Shown here: piece after piece, positions 6,934-16,123 of the stretch
How the letters are laid out: every line of letters starts with the position of its first letter
Numbering within the stretch: the stretch's first letter is position 1
Source of the DNA: Avoscillospira sp045530865
Lineage (GTDB): Bacteria > Bacillota > Clostridia > Oscillospirales > Oscillospiraceae
Reading direction: 5' to 3'
DNA length: 18,809 bases
Assembly: GCA_045530865.1 (NCBI GenBank)
Contig: JAZSCX010000023.1
Coordinates: 1-18,809 of the forward strand
The notes under the pieces: model-generated
Databases searched by the model: none
The model's input: only the letters and a program-made list of their open reading frames with translations
What the model was told of the DNA's origin: nothing
Translations under genes and position numbers: made by a program

Positions 6934-8043
6934 ATGAAATTTAGCTGCGAAAAAAGCCTGCTGGTCAATGCCATCTCTGTGGCTTCCCGTACCGTGGCCC
7001 AGAAAAGCGCCATTTCCGCTCTGGAAGGAATTTATCTGAAGGCTGGCATGTACCTCTACCTTTCCGGTTATAATCTGGAGACGGGCATTACCGTCACTGT
7101 GGAGGCCGATATTCAGGAGACCGGCACCTGCGTCATGCCCGCCCGCCTGTTCTTCGATATCATCCGCAAGCTCCCCGATGACGAAGTCACCATCACCGTG
7201 GATGAAAATTACAAAGTCTCCATCCGCTGCGGCATTTCTTCCTTTACCATCACCGCCATGACGGCGGAGGACTACCCCGAGCTGCCGGACGTGGAATTCG
7301 AAAATGCCATTAAGCTGCCCCAGTACGCCTTGCGGGAGCTGATCGGCGGAACTCTGTTCTCCGTCAGCGAAAATCAGGCCCGGCCCATCCATACGGGCTG
7401 CCTGATCGAGGTGGAAAACGAGTCCATTACCATGGTGGCCGTGGACGGCTACCGGCTGGCGCTGCGGCGGTTCTTCCCCGAGCAGCCCACGGAGCGCACT
7501 GTCAAATTCGTGGTGCCTGCCTCTGCATTGAAAGAAGTAGAAAAGATCCTTGGCGACTCCGACGAGCCTGCCTCCTTCACCCTGGGCAGAAAGCATATTC
7601 TGTTTGAAATGAGCGGTGTGACTTTGGTCTGCCGTATTCTGGAGGGCGATTTCCTCGATTGGCGCCGGGTGGTGCCGGATAACAACCCCATCAAGCTGGC
7701 TGCCAACCGTTCCCGGCTGACCGCATCCATCGACCGGGTGGGTCTGATCATCTCCGAGAAGATCAAGAGCCCTGTCCGCTGCAAATTTTCCGATAATCTG
7801 GCGGATTTCCGCACCGTGACCACCATCGGCGAGGCCCACGACGTCTGCGATGTGGCAGGCGACGGCAAGGAGCTGGAGATCGGCTTCAACTGCAAGTATC
7901 TGCTGGACGCGCTGAAGGCCGTGCCCGATGACGAGGTCATGCTGGAGCTGTCCAACGGCCTGAGCCCCATTGTCCTGACCCCCTGCGACGAAAGCCGGAG
8001 ATTTGCCTACATGGTCCTGCCCGTACGGCTGAAAGCAGAATAA
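6934..8043 (+). CDS. dnaN: DNA polymerase III sliding clamp (beta subunit)
   Basis: DnaN forms the ring-shaped homodimer that tethers the replicative polymerase and recruits repair factors. I place the start at ATG 6934, after AAGGAGG (6920-6926), rather than at in-frame codons further upstream that lie in the origin region. This gives 369 residues, the normal length. Three clamp folds are expected. Visible family features are MKFSCEKSLLVNAISVASRTV at the N terminus, the VAVDGYRLA segment of the middle domain, and the C-terminal MLVLPVRL-type ending, here FAYMVLPVRLKAE, which contributes to the partner-binding groove. The stop codon sits in the loop of a perfect 10-bp inverted repeat (8032-8053). 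It probably heads the yaaA-recF transcript, although a repeat-filled 246-base gap separates it from yaaA. Confidence 0.97.
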   Translation: MKFSCEKSLLVNAISVASRTVAQKSAISALEGIYLKAGMYLYLSGYNLETGITVTVEADIQETGTCVMPARLFFDIIRKLPDDEVTITVDENYKVSIRCGISSFTITAMTAEDYPELPDVEFENAIKLPQYALRELIGGTLFSVSENQARPIHTGCLIEVENESITMVAVDGYRLALRRFFPEQPTERTVKFVVPASALKEVEKILGDSDEPASFTLGRKHILFEMSGVTLVCRILEGDFLDWRRVVPDNNPIKLAANRSRLTASIDRVGLIISEKIKSPVRCKFSDNLADFRTVTTIGEAHDVCDVAGDGKELEIGFNCKYLLDALKAVPDDEVMLELSNGLSPIVLTPCDESRRFAYMVLPVRLKAE

Positions 8044-8053
8044 ATTCTGCTTT
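8032..8053 (+). terminator. Inverted repeat spanning the dnaN stop
   Basis: AAAGCAGAAT (8032-8041) pairs with ATTCTGCTTT (8044-8053), leaving only two bases of the stop codon in the loop. A short TTT closes the stem, so terminator function is possible but not assured. Confidence 0.45.
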
Positions 8054-8055
8054 AA

Positions 8056-8266
8056 AATTGACAATTGACAATTGATAGTTGACAATTGTGGTATCCGCTT
8101 CGCGGATGATCGAAATAGGCGGGCGACCAATGGTCGCCCCTACGGAAATTCCAAGTTTAAGTTGTCATTGCGAGCGCCGACAGGCGCGTGGCAATCCGTT
8201 TTCTACACTGTCAGTTCCCTCGAAGAGGGAGCCGACACATTCATTGTCAATTGTCAACTGTCAATT
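8056..8266. repeat. TTGACA-type repeat, copy C: composite with two other families nested
   Basis: The left arm (8056-8087) and right arm (about 8243-8266) are tandem TTGACA/TTGTCAA units. Hairpin 1 is ATCCGC-TTC-GCGGAT (8093-8107) and hairpin 2 is TCCCTC-GAA-GAGGGA (8216-8230). Between them lie a GGGCGACC/GGTCGCCC palindrome followed by CCTACGG (8121-8145), of the post-parB type, and the right half of the GGATTGCCACG family (8163-8197). It fills the dnaN-yaaA gap. Confidence 0.8.
8163..8197. repeat. GGATTGCCACG-type repeat, right half only
   Basis: TGTCATTGCGAG, a GCGCC-GACA-GGCGC hairpin and CGTGGCAATCC reproduce the right half of the full copies at 4098-4178 and 15217-15297. The left half is missing. 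Confidence 0.75.
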
Positions 8267-8289
8267 GCGATTGACCCGGAGGTTTTAAA

Positions 8290-8544
8290 ATGAAAGTGCG
8301 CGTTACGAAAAGAAGTGCAGCCGTGGAAGAAATCCCCATCCACACCGAATTTATCAAGCTGCAGGATTTTTTGAAATTTGCCAATGCCGTGGAATCCGGC
8401 GGCATGGCCAAGACCTTTATTCTGGAAGAGGCCGTACTGGTCAACGGTGAGGTCTGCACCATGCGGGGCAAAAAGCTGCGCCCCGGCGACGTGGTCACTT
8501 TCAACGGTCAGTCCTGGCGTGTGACAGAAGATGCAGCTCAATAG
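8290..8544 (+). CDS. yaaA: S4-domain RNA-binding protein YaaA
   Basis: Small S4-domain protein of 84 residues, of the type always found between dnaN and recF in this gene order. The S4 core is visible as FIKLQDFLKFANAVESGGMAKTFILEEAVLVNGEVCTMRGKKLRPGDVVTF, with the typical V-x-V-N-G-E...R-x-x-K-L-x-x-G-D pattern. S4 domains bind structured RNA, usually rRNA or tRNA; the exact partner of YaaA is not something I can state from sequence. The start follows CCGGAGG at 8276-8282. Its last 14 bases overlap the start of recF in another frame, so the two are translationally coupled. Confidence 0.93.
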   Translation: MKVRVTKRSAAVEEIPIHTEFIKLQDFLKFANAVESGGMAKTFILEEAVLVNGEVCTMRGKKLRPGDVVTFNGQSWRVTEDAAQ

Positions 8545-9634
8545 TCTGCAGCTGCGGGGCTTCCGAAATTACACGGCGCTGAGTGTGGATTTTGTTCCCG
8601 GCGTCAACCTGATTTTGGGCGACAACGCCCAGGGCAAAACCAACCTGCTGGAGGCCATCTATTATCTGTCCGCCGGTCACGGGTTCCGCACCCGAAAGGA
8701 AGCGGAGCTGCTGCAGTTCGGCGCGGATTTTGCCGATCTGGAGGCGGAGGTCTTTTCACAGGAACGCGCACAGACCGTTCGCGCGGTGCTGTTTGCCGGC
8801 AGAAAGCCGCGGCAGCTGTATCTCAACGGTGTGAAGCAGAAGAGCTTCCAGAATTTCCACGGCCTGCTGACCACGGTTTTGTTCTGCCCCGAGGATCTGA
8901 TGGTGCTGAAGTCCGGCGCTTCTGCCCGGCGAAAGCTGCTGGATCAGGCCCTGTGCCAGCTGCGTCCCGGCTATGAAAAGGCCCTGACGGAGTACAGCCG
9001 CCTGCTGGAGCACAAAACCCGGATTTTGAAGGACTGGCGGGAGTTTCCCGGTCTGGCGGATACCCTACCGGAGTTCAATCTGCGCATGGCGCAGGTGGGC
9101 TCGATTTTGATCGGATACCGGGCAAATTATCTGGAAAAGCTGGCAAAATGCACCGCAAAGTACCATCTGGAGTTCTCCGGTGGCAGTGAGGAACTGAAGC
9201 TGAGCTACAAGACCGTTTCCACCATCGAAGATCCCCTGCAGCCAAGGCTGGTGCTGGAGAGTAAAATTCTCGAGCATCAGCAGAGCCATCTGCGGGCGGA
9301 GCTGGACAGCGGTCAGTGCCTCACCGGCCCCCACAAAGACGATTTCGATGTGCTGCTGGACGGGGTGAGCCTGAAGGCCTTCGGCTCACAGGGACAGACC
9401 CGCACCGCCGCCATTTCCCTGAAGCTGGCGGAACGGGAGATCTTCCGGGACGATACGGGAGAGGAACCGGTGCTGCTGCTGGACGATGTGCTGTCGGAGC
9501 TGGATGAGAGACGGCAGGATTTCGTCCTGAATCAGATCAGGTCCGGACAGGTTTTCATCACCTGCTGCGAAACGGATAAGCTCACCGAGCTGGGCAAGGT
9601 GATCCTGATCCGCAACGGCGAAAGGGTAGGGTAA
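8531..9634 (+). CDS. recF: DNA replication and repair protein RecF
   Basis: RecF is an SMC-like ATPase that, with RecO and RecR, loads RecA at single-strand gaps. The 367-residue length is normal. The N terminus MQLNSLQLRGFRNYTALSVDF is typical. Walker A is GDNAQGKT (30-37), the ABC signature-like GSQGQTRTA is at 285-293, and Walker B plus the D-loop is VLLLDDVLSELDE (314-326). The start lies inside the end of yaaA and relies on coupling; there is no strong independent ribosome site. The gene is followed within two bases by a TTGACA-type repeat. Confidence 0.96.
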   Translation: MQLNSLQLRGFRNYTALSVDFVPGVNLILGDNAQGKTNLLEAIYYLSAGHGFRTRKEAELLQFGADFADLEAEVFSQERAQTVRAVLFAGRKPRQLYLNGVKQKSFQNFHGLLTTVLFCPEDLMVLKSGASARRKLLDQALCQLRPGYEKALTEYSRLLEHKTRILKDWREFPGLADTLPEFNLRMAQVGSILIGYRANYLEKLAKCTAKYHLEFSGGSEELKLSYKTVSTIEDPLQPRLVLESKILEHQQSHLRAELDSGQCLTGPHKDDFDVLLDGVSLKAFGSQGQTRTAAISLKLAEREIFRDDTGEEPVLLLDDVLSELDERRQDFVLNQIRSGQVFITCCETDKLTELGKVILIRNGERVG

Positions 9635-9635
9635 A

Positions 9636-9818
9636 AATTGACAATTGACAGTTGACAGTTGACAATTAAGGTGTCGCTGACGCGACGATTGAAAAGCTGA
9701 ATATAGCTGCCAATAATCAATTGTCAGTTTTATTTAGAAAGAAAATACCTGCATTTTTGCTCTGCAAGAACTGAAAATCATCGGCGAAGCCGATACATTC
9801 ATTGTCAATTGTCAATTG
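9636..9818. repeat. TTGACA-type modular repeat, copy D
   Basis: The left arm (9636-9667) has four TTGACA units and the right arm (9801-9818) has TTGTCAA units. Hairpin 1 is GTCGC-TGAC-GCGAC (9673-9686) and hairpin 2 is ATCGGC-GAA-GCCGAT (9780-9794). The scaffold words GCTGCCAATAATCAA and GCAAGAACTGAAAATC match copies A and E. It fills the recF-remB gap. Confidence 0.85.
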
Positions 9819-9834
9819 AAAACCGGAGGTTTCT

Positions 9835-10080
9835 ATGTACATTCCCATCGGTTCGGATATGGCTGTCCGGGATAAGACCATCATTGGGATCTTTGATCTG
9901 GACAATACAACCTGTTCCAAACATACAAGAAAGTTTCTCTCACAGGCGGAAAAAAACGGCGAAGTGGTCACGGCCACAGAAGATCTGCCCAAATCCTTCC
10001 TCCTGACCAACGAATTCGGCATGGATAGAGTGTACCTTTGCCAGTTCAACGCCGCCACGCTGGAGAAGAGAATGAAATGA
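9835..10080 (+). CDS. remB: RemB/YaaB-like regulator (DUF370 family)
   Basis: The 81-residue protein starts MYIPIGSDMAVRDKTIIGIFDLDNTT, the signature opening of the DUF370 family. In Bacillus the two members, RemA and RemB, are linked to extracellular-matrix gene control; RemA binds DNA. YaaB/RemB is the member encoded between recF and gyrB, which matches this position. The body, with EDLPKSFLLTNEFGMDRVYLCQFNAATLEKR, is typical. The start follows CCGGAGG at 9823-9829. The stop overlaps the next gene by four bases (ATGA). The assignment to RemB rather than RemA rests on position and on the longer C terminus. Confidence 0.9.
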   Translation: MYIPIGSDMAVRDKTIIGIFDLDNTTCSKHTRKFLSQAEKNGEVVTATEDLPKSFLLTNEFGMDRVYLCQFNAATLEKRMK

Positions 10081-10433
10081 ACCATAACAACGAAAAATTG
10101 CGGACTTTTTCGCAGAAATTGCGGCGGGATATGACCAAAGAAGAACGTCATCTATGGTATGATTTTCTCAGGCAGCTGCCTGTTACTGTGAAACGGCAGC
10201 ATGTGATCGGGTCATACATTGTGGATTTTTATATCGCTTCTTCCAAATTGGTCATCGAACTGGACGGAAGCCAGCATTATGAAGATCCTTCCATGGATAA
10301 GGTTCGGGATGCGTATCTCAACAGTCTTGGACTCACAGTCAAACGATACTCCAACTCCGATATCAATCGGCAGTTCTCTGCCGTTTGTGAAGATATTTTA
10401 GAATTGCTGCGCAGCAAAAAGGCTTCTCCTTGA
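10077..10433 (+). CDS. DUF559 (Vsr-like PD-(D/E)XK) nuclease-fold protein
   Basis: The 118-residue protein has the DUF559 layout. It opens with a basic N-terminal helix and TKEERHLWYDFLR (20-32), then VKRQHVIGSYIVDFYIASSKLVIELDGSQHYE. The candidate active site is D50 with E61-x-D63, as in very-short-patch/PD-(D/E)XK nucleases. The C terminus carries GLTVKRYSNSDI and a helix. The family is nuclease-like, but its members mostly lack a demonstrated role, so I assign no pathway. The start overlaps the remB stop (ATGA). An earlier in-frame ATG inside remB is less likely. The local GC is low: I count 23 of 60 in 10201-10260, against 33 of 60 in a gyrB stretch (12001-12060). The gene interrupts the conserved remB-gyrB junction, so recent insertion is likely. 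Its stop codon is inside a hairpin. Confidence 0.88.
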   Translation: MNHNNEKLRTFSQKLRRDMTKEERHLWYDFLRQLPVTVKRQHVIGSYIVDFYIASSKLVIELDGSQHYEDPSMDKVRDAYLNSLGLTVKRYSNSDINRQFSAVCEDILELLRSKKASP

Positions 10434-10533
10434 GGAGAAGCTGTCAGCCTCAAGGCTGACTGATGAGGTGTTTTGACAGTGCCTGCACACACCTCATCCG
10501 GCCCTTCGGGCCACCTTCCCCTCAAGGGGAAGG
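10422..10533. repeat. Block of five consecutive perfect hairpins between the DUF559 gene and gyrB
   Basis: In order: GCTTCTCC-TTGA-GGAGAAGC (10422-10441, contains the upstream stop codon); GTCAGCC-TCAA-GGCTGAC (10443-10460); GATGAGGTGT (10462-10471) pairing with ACACCTCATC (10489-10498); GGCCC-TTC-GGGCC (10500-10512); CCTTCCCC-TCAA-GGGGAAGG (10514-10533). Three loops are TTGA or TCAA. Every stem is perfect and the hairpins are one to two bases apart, so the whole block is one organised element. Confidence 0.85.
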
Positions 10534-10561
10534 CATTAGTCCGTTATACGGAGGATAAAAC

Positions 10562-12499
10562 ATGTCTGAAGAAATCTTAACCAAAGTAGAAGAAACCTAT
10601 GACGCCAGTCAGATTCAGGTGCTGGAGGGTCTGGAGGCCGTCCGGAAACGCCCCGGTATGTACATCGGCTCCACATCCGCGTCCGGTCTGCATCATTTGG
10701 TGTATGAAATTGTGGATAACTCCATCGATGAAGCCCTTGCCGGCTACTGCACCGAGATCGGCGTCATCATCAACGAGGGCAACACCATCACCGTCACCGA
10801 CAACGGCCGCGGCATCCCGGTGGACATTCAGCCCCAGACCGGCAAGCCCGCACTGGAGGTCGTCTTTACGGTGCTCCATGCCGGCGGCAAATTCGGCGGC
10901 GGCGGCTATAAGGTCTCCGGCGGCCTCCACGGCGTGGGCGCCTCGGTTGTCAATGCCCTTTCCGAATGGCTTCAGGTGGATGTCCACAAGGATGGAAAGA
11001 TCCACCAGATGCGCTTCGCCCGGGGCTATATCACCCAGGAGATGAAAATAGTGGGTGCCACCGATAAAACCGGCACCATGGTCACCTTCAAGCCCGATCC
11101 GGAAATGTTCGATACGGTGATCTATGAATACGCTGTGCTCCGCGACCGGATGCGGCAGCAGGCCTTCCTCAATGCCGGCCTGAAGATCTCCGTGGAGGAT
11201 AAGCGCCCGGGACTGGAAAACCGGGAGGAATTCTGCTACGAGGGCGGTATCCGGGAGTATGTCACCTGGCTGAACAAGGGAAAAACCCCCATTCACGACA
11301 GCATCATCTATATGCAGGGCGCCAAGGGAGACTCCGTGGCGGAGATCGCCATGCAGTATTCCGATGGCTTCAATGAAAATATGGTGTCCTTTGCCAACGA
11401 TATCCGCACTCCCGAGGGTGGTATGCACGAGACCGGCTTCAAAACGGCGCTGACAAGAGTGCTCAACGCCTACGGTCAGAAAACCGGCATGATCAAAACC
11501 GACGCCGACAAGCTGGAGGGCAGCGACGTCCGTGAGGGCATCACGGCGGTCATCTCCGTGAAGCTTACGGACGCCCAGTTCGAGGGTCAGACCAAGGCCA
11601 AGCTGGGCAACGCCCACATCCGCACGCTGGTGGACAACATCGTTTCCAAGCTGCTGGCGGAATATCTGGAAGAGCACCCTTCCGTGGGTAAGATCATTCT
11701 GGAAAAGGCCATGCTGGCAAACCGTGCCAGAGAGGCTGCCAAGCGGGCCAGAGAAAATATCCGCCGCAAGACCGGATTGGAGTCCGGTCAGATGCCCGAT
11801 AAGCTGAAGGACTGCAACGAGCGGGACCCCAGTCTCTGCGAAATTTACATCGTCGAGGGTGACTCCGCCGCAGGCTCCGCCATCAACGGGCGGGACTCCC
11901 GTTTTCAGGCGATACTCGCCATGTGGGGCAAGATGCTCAATGTGGAAAAGGCCAGAGCCGACAAGGTTTCCGGCAACGATAAGCTGGCGCCCCTGATCAC
12001 CGCGCTGGGCGCCGGTATTGCGGACGATTTCAACATCGAAAAGCTCCGCTATCACAAGATCATCATCATGTCCGATGCCGACGTGGACGGCAGCCATATC
12101 CGTACCTTGCTTCTGACCTTCTTCTTCCGGTATATGCGGCCCCTGATCGAGCATGGCTATGTCTATTCCGCCGTGCCGCCCCTGTATAAGCTGATCAAGG
12201 GCAAGACGGAGCGGGTGGCCTATTCCGATGAAGAGCGCGACCGGATCTCCGCCGAGCTCCGGGGCGACAACCCCAATACCCGTATTGAGATCAAGCGGTA
12301 CAAGGGTCTTGGCGAAATGGACAAGGATGAACTGTGGGAGACCACCATGGATCCCGACCGCCGTACCCTGCGCCGAATCACGCTGGACGATGCCGCCGCC
12401 GCCGACCGGGTGTTCTCCATCCTCATGGGCGAGGAAGTAGAGCCCCGGAAACAGTGGATTGAAGAAAATGCCAGATATGTTGTGAATCTGGATATCTGA
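10562..12499 (+). CDS. gyrB: DNA gyrase subunit B
   Basis: GyrB is the ATPase subunit of gyrase, which with GyrA introduces negative supercoils. The 645-residue protein is normal for Bacillota. The GHKL ATPase domain shows YEIVDNSIDEALAG (48-61, with E49 as the likely general base), DNGRGIP (80-86) and GLHGVGASVVNALS (121-134). The TOPRIM domain has IVEGDSAAGSA (430-440, E432) and DADVDG (505-510). The tail carries RYKGLGEMDKDELWETTMDP and ends VNLDI. The TOPRIM region reads EGDSAAGSAINGRD...AMWGKMLNVEKA, where most bacterial GyrB have EGDSAGGSAK...PLRGK or PLKGK. The ribosome site is GGAGG at 10551-10555. ParE is unlikely, given the gyrA neighbour and origin context. Confidence 0.97.
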   Translation: MSEEILTKVEETYDASQIQVLEGLEAVRKRPGMYIGSTSASGLHHLVYEIVDNSIDEALAGYCTEIGVIINEGNTITVTDNGRGIPVDIQPQTGKPALEVVFTVLHAGGKFGGGGYKVSGGLHGVGASVVNALSEWLQVDVHKDGKIHQMRFARGYITQEMKIVGATDKTGTMVTFKPDPEMFDTVIYEYAVLRDRMRQQAFLNAGLKISVEDKRPGLENREEFCYEGGIREYVTWLNKGKTPIHDSIIYMQGAKGDSVAEIAMQYSDGFNENMVSFANDIRTPEGGMHETGFKTALTRVLNAYGQKTGMIKTDADKLEGSDVREGITAVISVKLTDAQFEGQTKAKLGNAHIRTLVDNIVSKLLAEYLEEHPSVGKIILEKAMLANRAREAAKRARENIRRKTGLESGQMPDKLKDCNERDPSLCEIYIVEGDSAAGSAINGRDSRFQAILAMWGKMLNVEKARADKVSGNDKLAPLITALGAGIADDFNIEKLRYHKIIIMSDADVDGSHIRTLLLTFFFRYMRPLIEHGYVYSAVPPLYKLIKGKTERVAYSDEERDRISAELRGDNPNTRIEIKRYKGLGEMDKDELWETTMDPDRRTLRRITLDDAAAADRVFSILMGEEVEPRKQWIEENARYVVNLDI

Positions 12500-12500
12500 T

Positions 12501-12690
12501 CAGTTGACAGTTGACAGTGGACAGTTGTGGTGTCGCTAACGCGACAATTGAAAATTCCACATAACTGCCAATCATCAAATGTTCATGTCATTCTGATCGA
12601 TAAAACTGACAGTTTTATTCCGCAAGAACTAAAAATCTATCTCCGAAGGAGATACCATCATTGTCAATTGTCAACTGTCAACTGTCAATT
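12501..12690. repeat. TTGACA-type modular repeat, copy E
   Basis: The left arm (12501-12527) has GTTGACA units and the right arm (12660-12690) has TTGTCAA/CTGTCAA units. Hairpin 1 is GTCGC-TAAC-GCGAC (12532-12545) and hairpin 2 is TATCTCC-GAA-GGAGATA (12638-12654). The scaffold words AACTGCCAATCATCAA and GCAAGAACTAAAAATC are shared with copies A and D. It fills the gyrB-gyrA gap. Confidence 0.85.
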
Positions 12691-12710
12691 GGAAACAAGA
12701 AAAGTACAAT
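12682..12710 (+). promoter_or_regulatory. Possible gyrA promoter partly built from the repeat arm
   Basis: CTGTCA (12682-12687, four of six to the -35 consensus, part of the right arm of repeat copy E) is followed by a 17-base spacer and TACAAT (12705-12710). The fit is only moderate. Confidence 0.3.
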
Positions 12711-12744
12711 GGATGGAAAGCAGTTGATATAAGGAGGAACCCTT

Positions 12745-15207
<2,463 letters not shown>

Positions 15208-15216
15208 ACCGCAAAG

Positions 15217-15297
15217 ATTGCCACGTCGCTTCGCTCCTCGCAATGACCATCTTTTTTTTGAATGTCATTGCGAGGGCCGTAAGGCCCGTGGCAATCC
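15217..15297. repeat. GGATTGCCACG-type palindromic repeat, full copy 2
   Basis: The outer pair GATTGCCACG (15217-15226) / CGTGGCAATC (15287-15296) and the inner pair CTCGCAATGAC (15237-15247) / GTCATTGCGAG (15264-15274) enclose a loop holding a T8 run. The right half contains a GGGCC-GTAA-GGCCC hairpin. The left half is almost identical to copy 1 at 4098-4178. It lies in the gyrA-rnhA gap. Confidence 0.85.
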
Positions 15298-15321
15298 GTT
15301 TCCCTTTCAGAAAGGAACGCC

Positions 15322-15759
15322 ATGAAAACTGTCACCATTTATACCGACGGCGCCTGTTCCGGCAATCCCGGTCCCGGGGGCTGGGGCGCCATCCTCTGCT
15401 ACGGCGCTGTGGAAAAGGAACTCTCCGGCGGCGAAGCCGAAACGACCAACAACCGCATGGAGCTTACCGCCGTCATCACGGCGCTGCGGGCATTGAAGGA
15501 GCCATGCATCGTGGAGCTGTACTCGGATTCCAAGTACGTCATCGATGCGCTGGAAAAAGGCTGGGTCTACGGCTGGAAGAAAAAGGGCTGGATCAAATCC
15601 GATAAAAAGCCGGCGCTGAACGTGGATCTGTGGGAGCAGCTGCTGCCGCTGGTCGGAAAGCACCAGCTGCGCTACCACTGGGTCAAGGGTCACGCGGAAA
15701 ATGAAAAAAATAACCGCTGCGACGAGCTTGCCGTGGCAGAGAGCAGGAAGTTTAAATGA
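15322..15759 (+). CDS. rnhA: Ribonuclease HI
   Basis: RNase HI cuts the RNA strand of RNA:DNA hybrids, helping to remove primers and R-loops. The 145-residue protein has the full catalytic set: D9 in IYTDGACSGNPGPGGWGA, E47 in TTNNRMELTA, D69 in LYSDSKYV and D134 in NNRCDELA. H124 lies in the flexible loop region (VKGHAENE). The basic protrusion WVYGWKKKGWIKSDKK (81-96) is of the E. coli type, so it should bind hybrids without an accessory domain. The start follows AAAGGAA at 15311-15317. The stop codon is the first triplet of a perfect 21-bp inverted repeat. It stands apart from gyrA, with a repeat between. Confidence 0.96.
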   Translation: MKTVTIYTDGACSGNPGPGGWGAILCYGAVEKELSGGEAETTNNRMELTAVITALRALKEPCIVELYSDSKYVIDALEKGWVYGWKKKGWIKSDKKPALNVDLWEQLLPLVGKHQLRYHWVKGHAENEKNNRCDELAVAESRKFK

Positions 15760-15803
15760 TAATAGGAATACCGTGTCAGACCGACACGGTATTCCTATTA
15801 TCA
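15757..15803 (+). terminator. Perfect 21-bp inverted repeat starting at the rnhA stop codon
   Basis: The arm 15757-15777 (beginning TGATAATAGG, ending CCGTGTC) is perfectly complementary to 15783-15803 around the loop AGACC. This is a very stable stem but has no T-run after it, so it may act as a transcript-end stabiliser or rho-independent-like stop rather than a textbook terminator. Confidence 0.6.
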
Positions 15804-16033
15804 AATGCTGAATGCTGAATGCAGAATGGAATGAACGCACCCTTCCCCTCATGATCGGCACCATACTCGCCCTCTCCTGGGAGAGGGTGGTCGGCTTGCC
15901 GACCGGGTGTGGGTTAGGGCAGTGCCATTTCTGCTTCGCAGCCCCCATAAGTTTCGCTACGCTCGACAGCCAGTGCCCCCCCTTTGTCGCCTGCGGCGAC
16001 ACATTCATTCATCATTCAGCATTCATCATTCCT
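15804..16033. repeat. GAATGMT-type modular repeat, long copy
   Basis: The left arm is tandem GAATGCT/GAATGCA-like units (15804-15835). The right arm is the inverse (TTCATTCATCATTCAGC..., 16005-16033). The interior holds hairpins CCCTCTCC-TG-GGAGAGGG (15870-15887), GGTCGGC-TT-GCCGACC (15889-15904) and GTCGCC-TGC-GGCGAC (15986-16000). GACACATTCATT just after the last hairpin also occurs in TTGACA-type copy C. It occupies most of the 364-base rnhA-MFS gap; I see no gene in that gap. Confidence 0.8.
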
Positions 16034-16053
16034 CCTTCTTCCCTCTTGCGTAA

Positions 16054-16081
16054 TTGCCATTTCCGCAGTACTATATACAAT
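16054..16081 (+). promoter_or_regulatory. Possible promoter of the MFS transporter gene
   Basis: TTGCCA (16054-16059), a 16-base spacer and TACAAT (16076-16081) lie just past the repeat and about 43 bases before the start codon. Confidence 0.4.
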
Positions 16082-16123
16082 GGCTTTCGCAGCCGGAACC
16101 AAACGAGAGGAATATAGAGATAA

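Noticed and set aside
12552..12563. ATTCCACATAA as an additional DnaA box between gyrB and gyrA
   Set aside because: A single, degenerate 9-mer inside a repeat element, without neighbouring boxes; not evidence of a second origin.
3441..12690. CRISPR array, because of many repeated short units
   Set aside because: The units are 7-9 bases, tandem and palindromic within single gaps, with no spacers of regular length and no cas genes.
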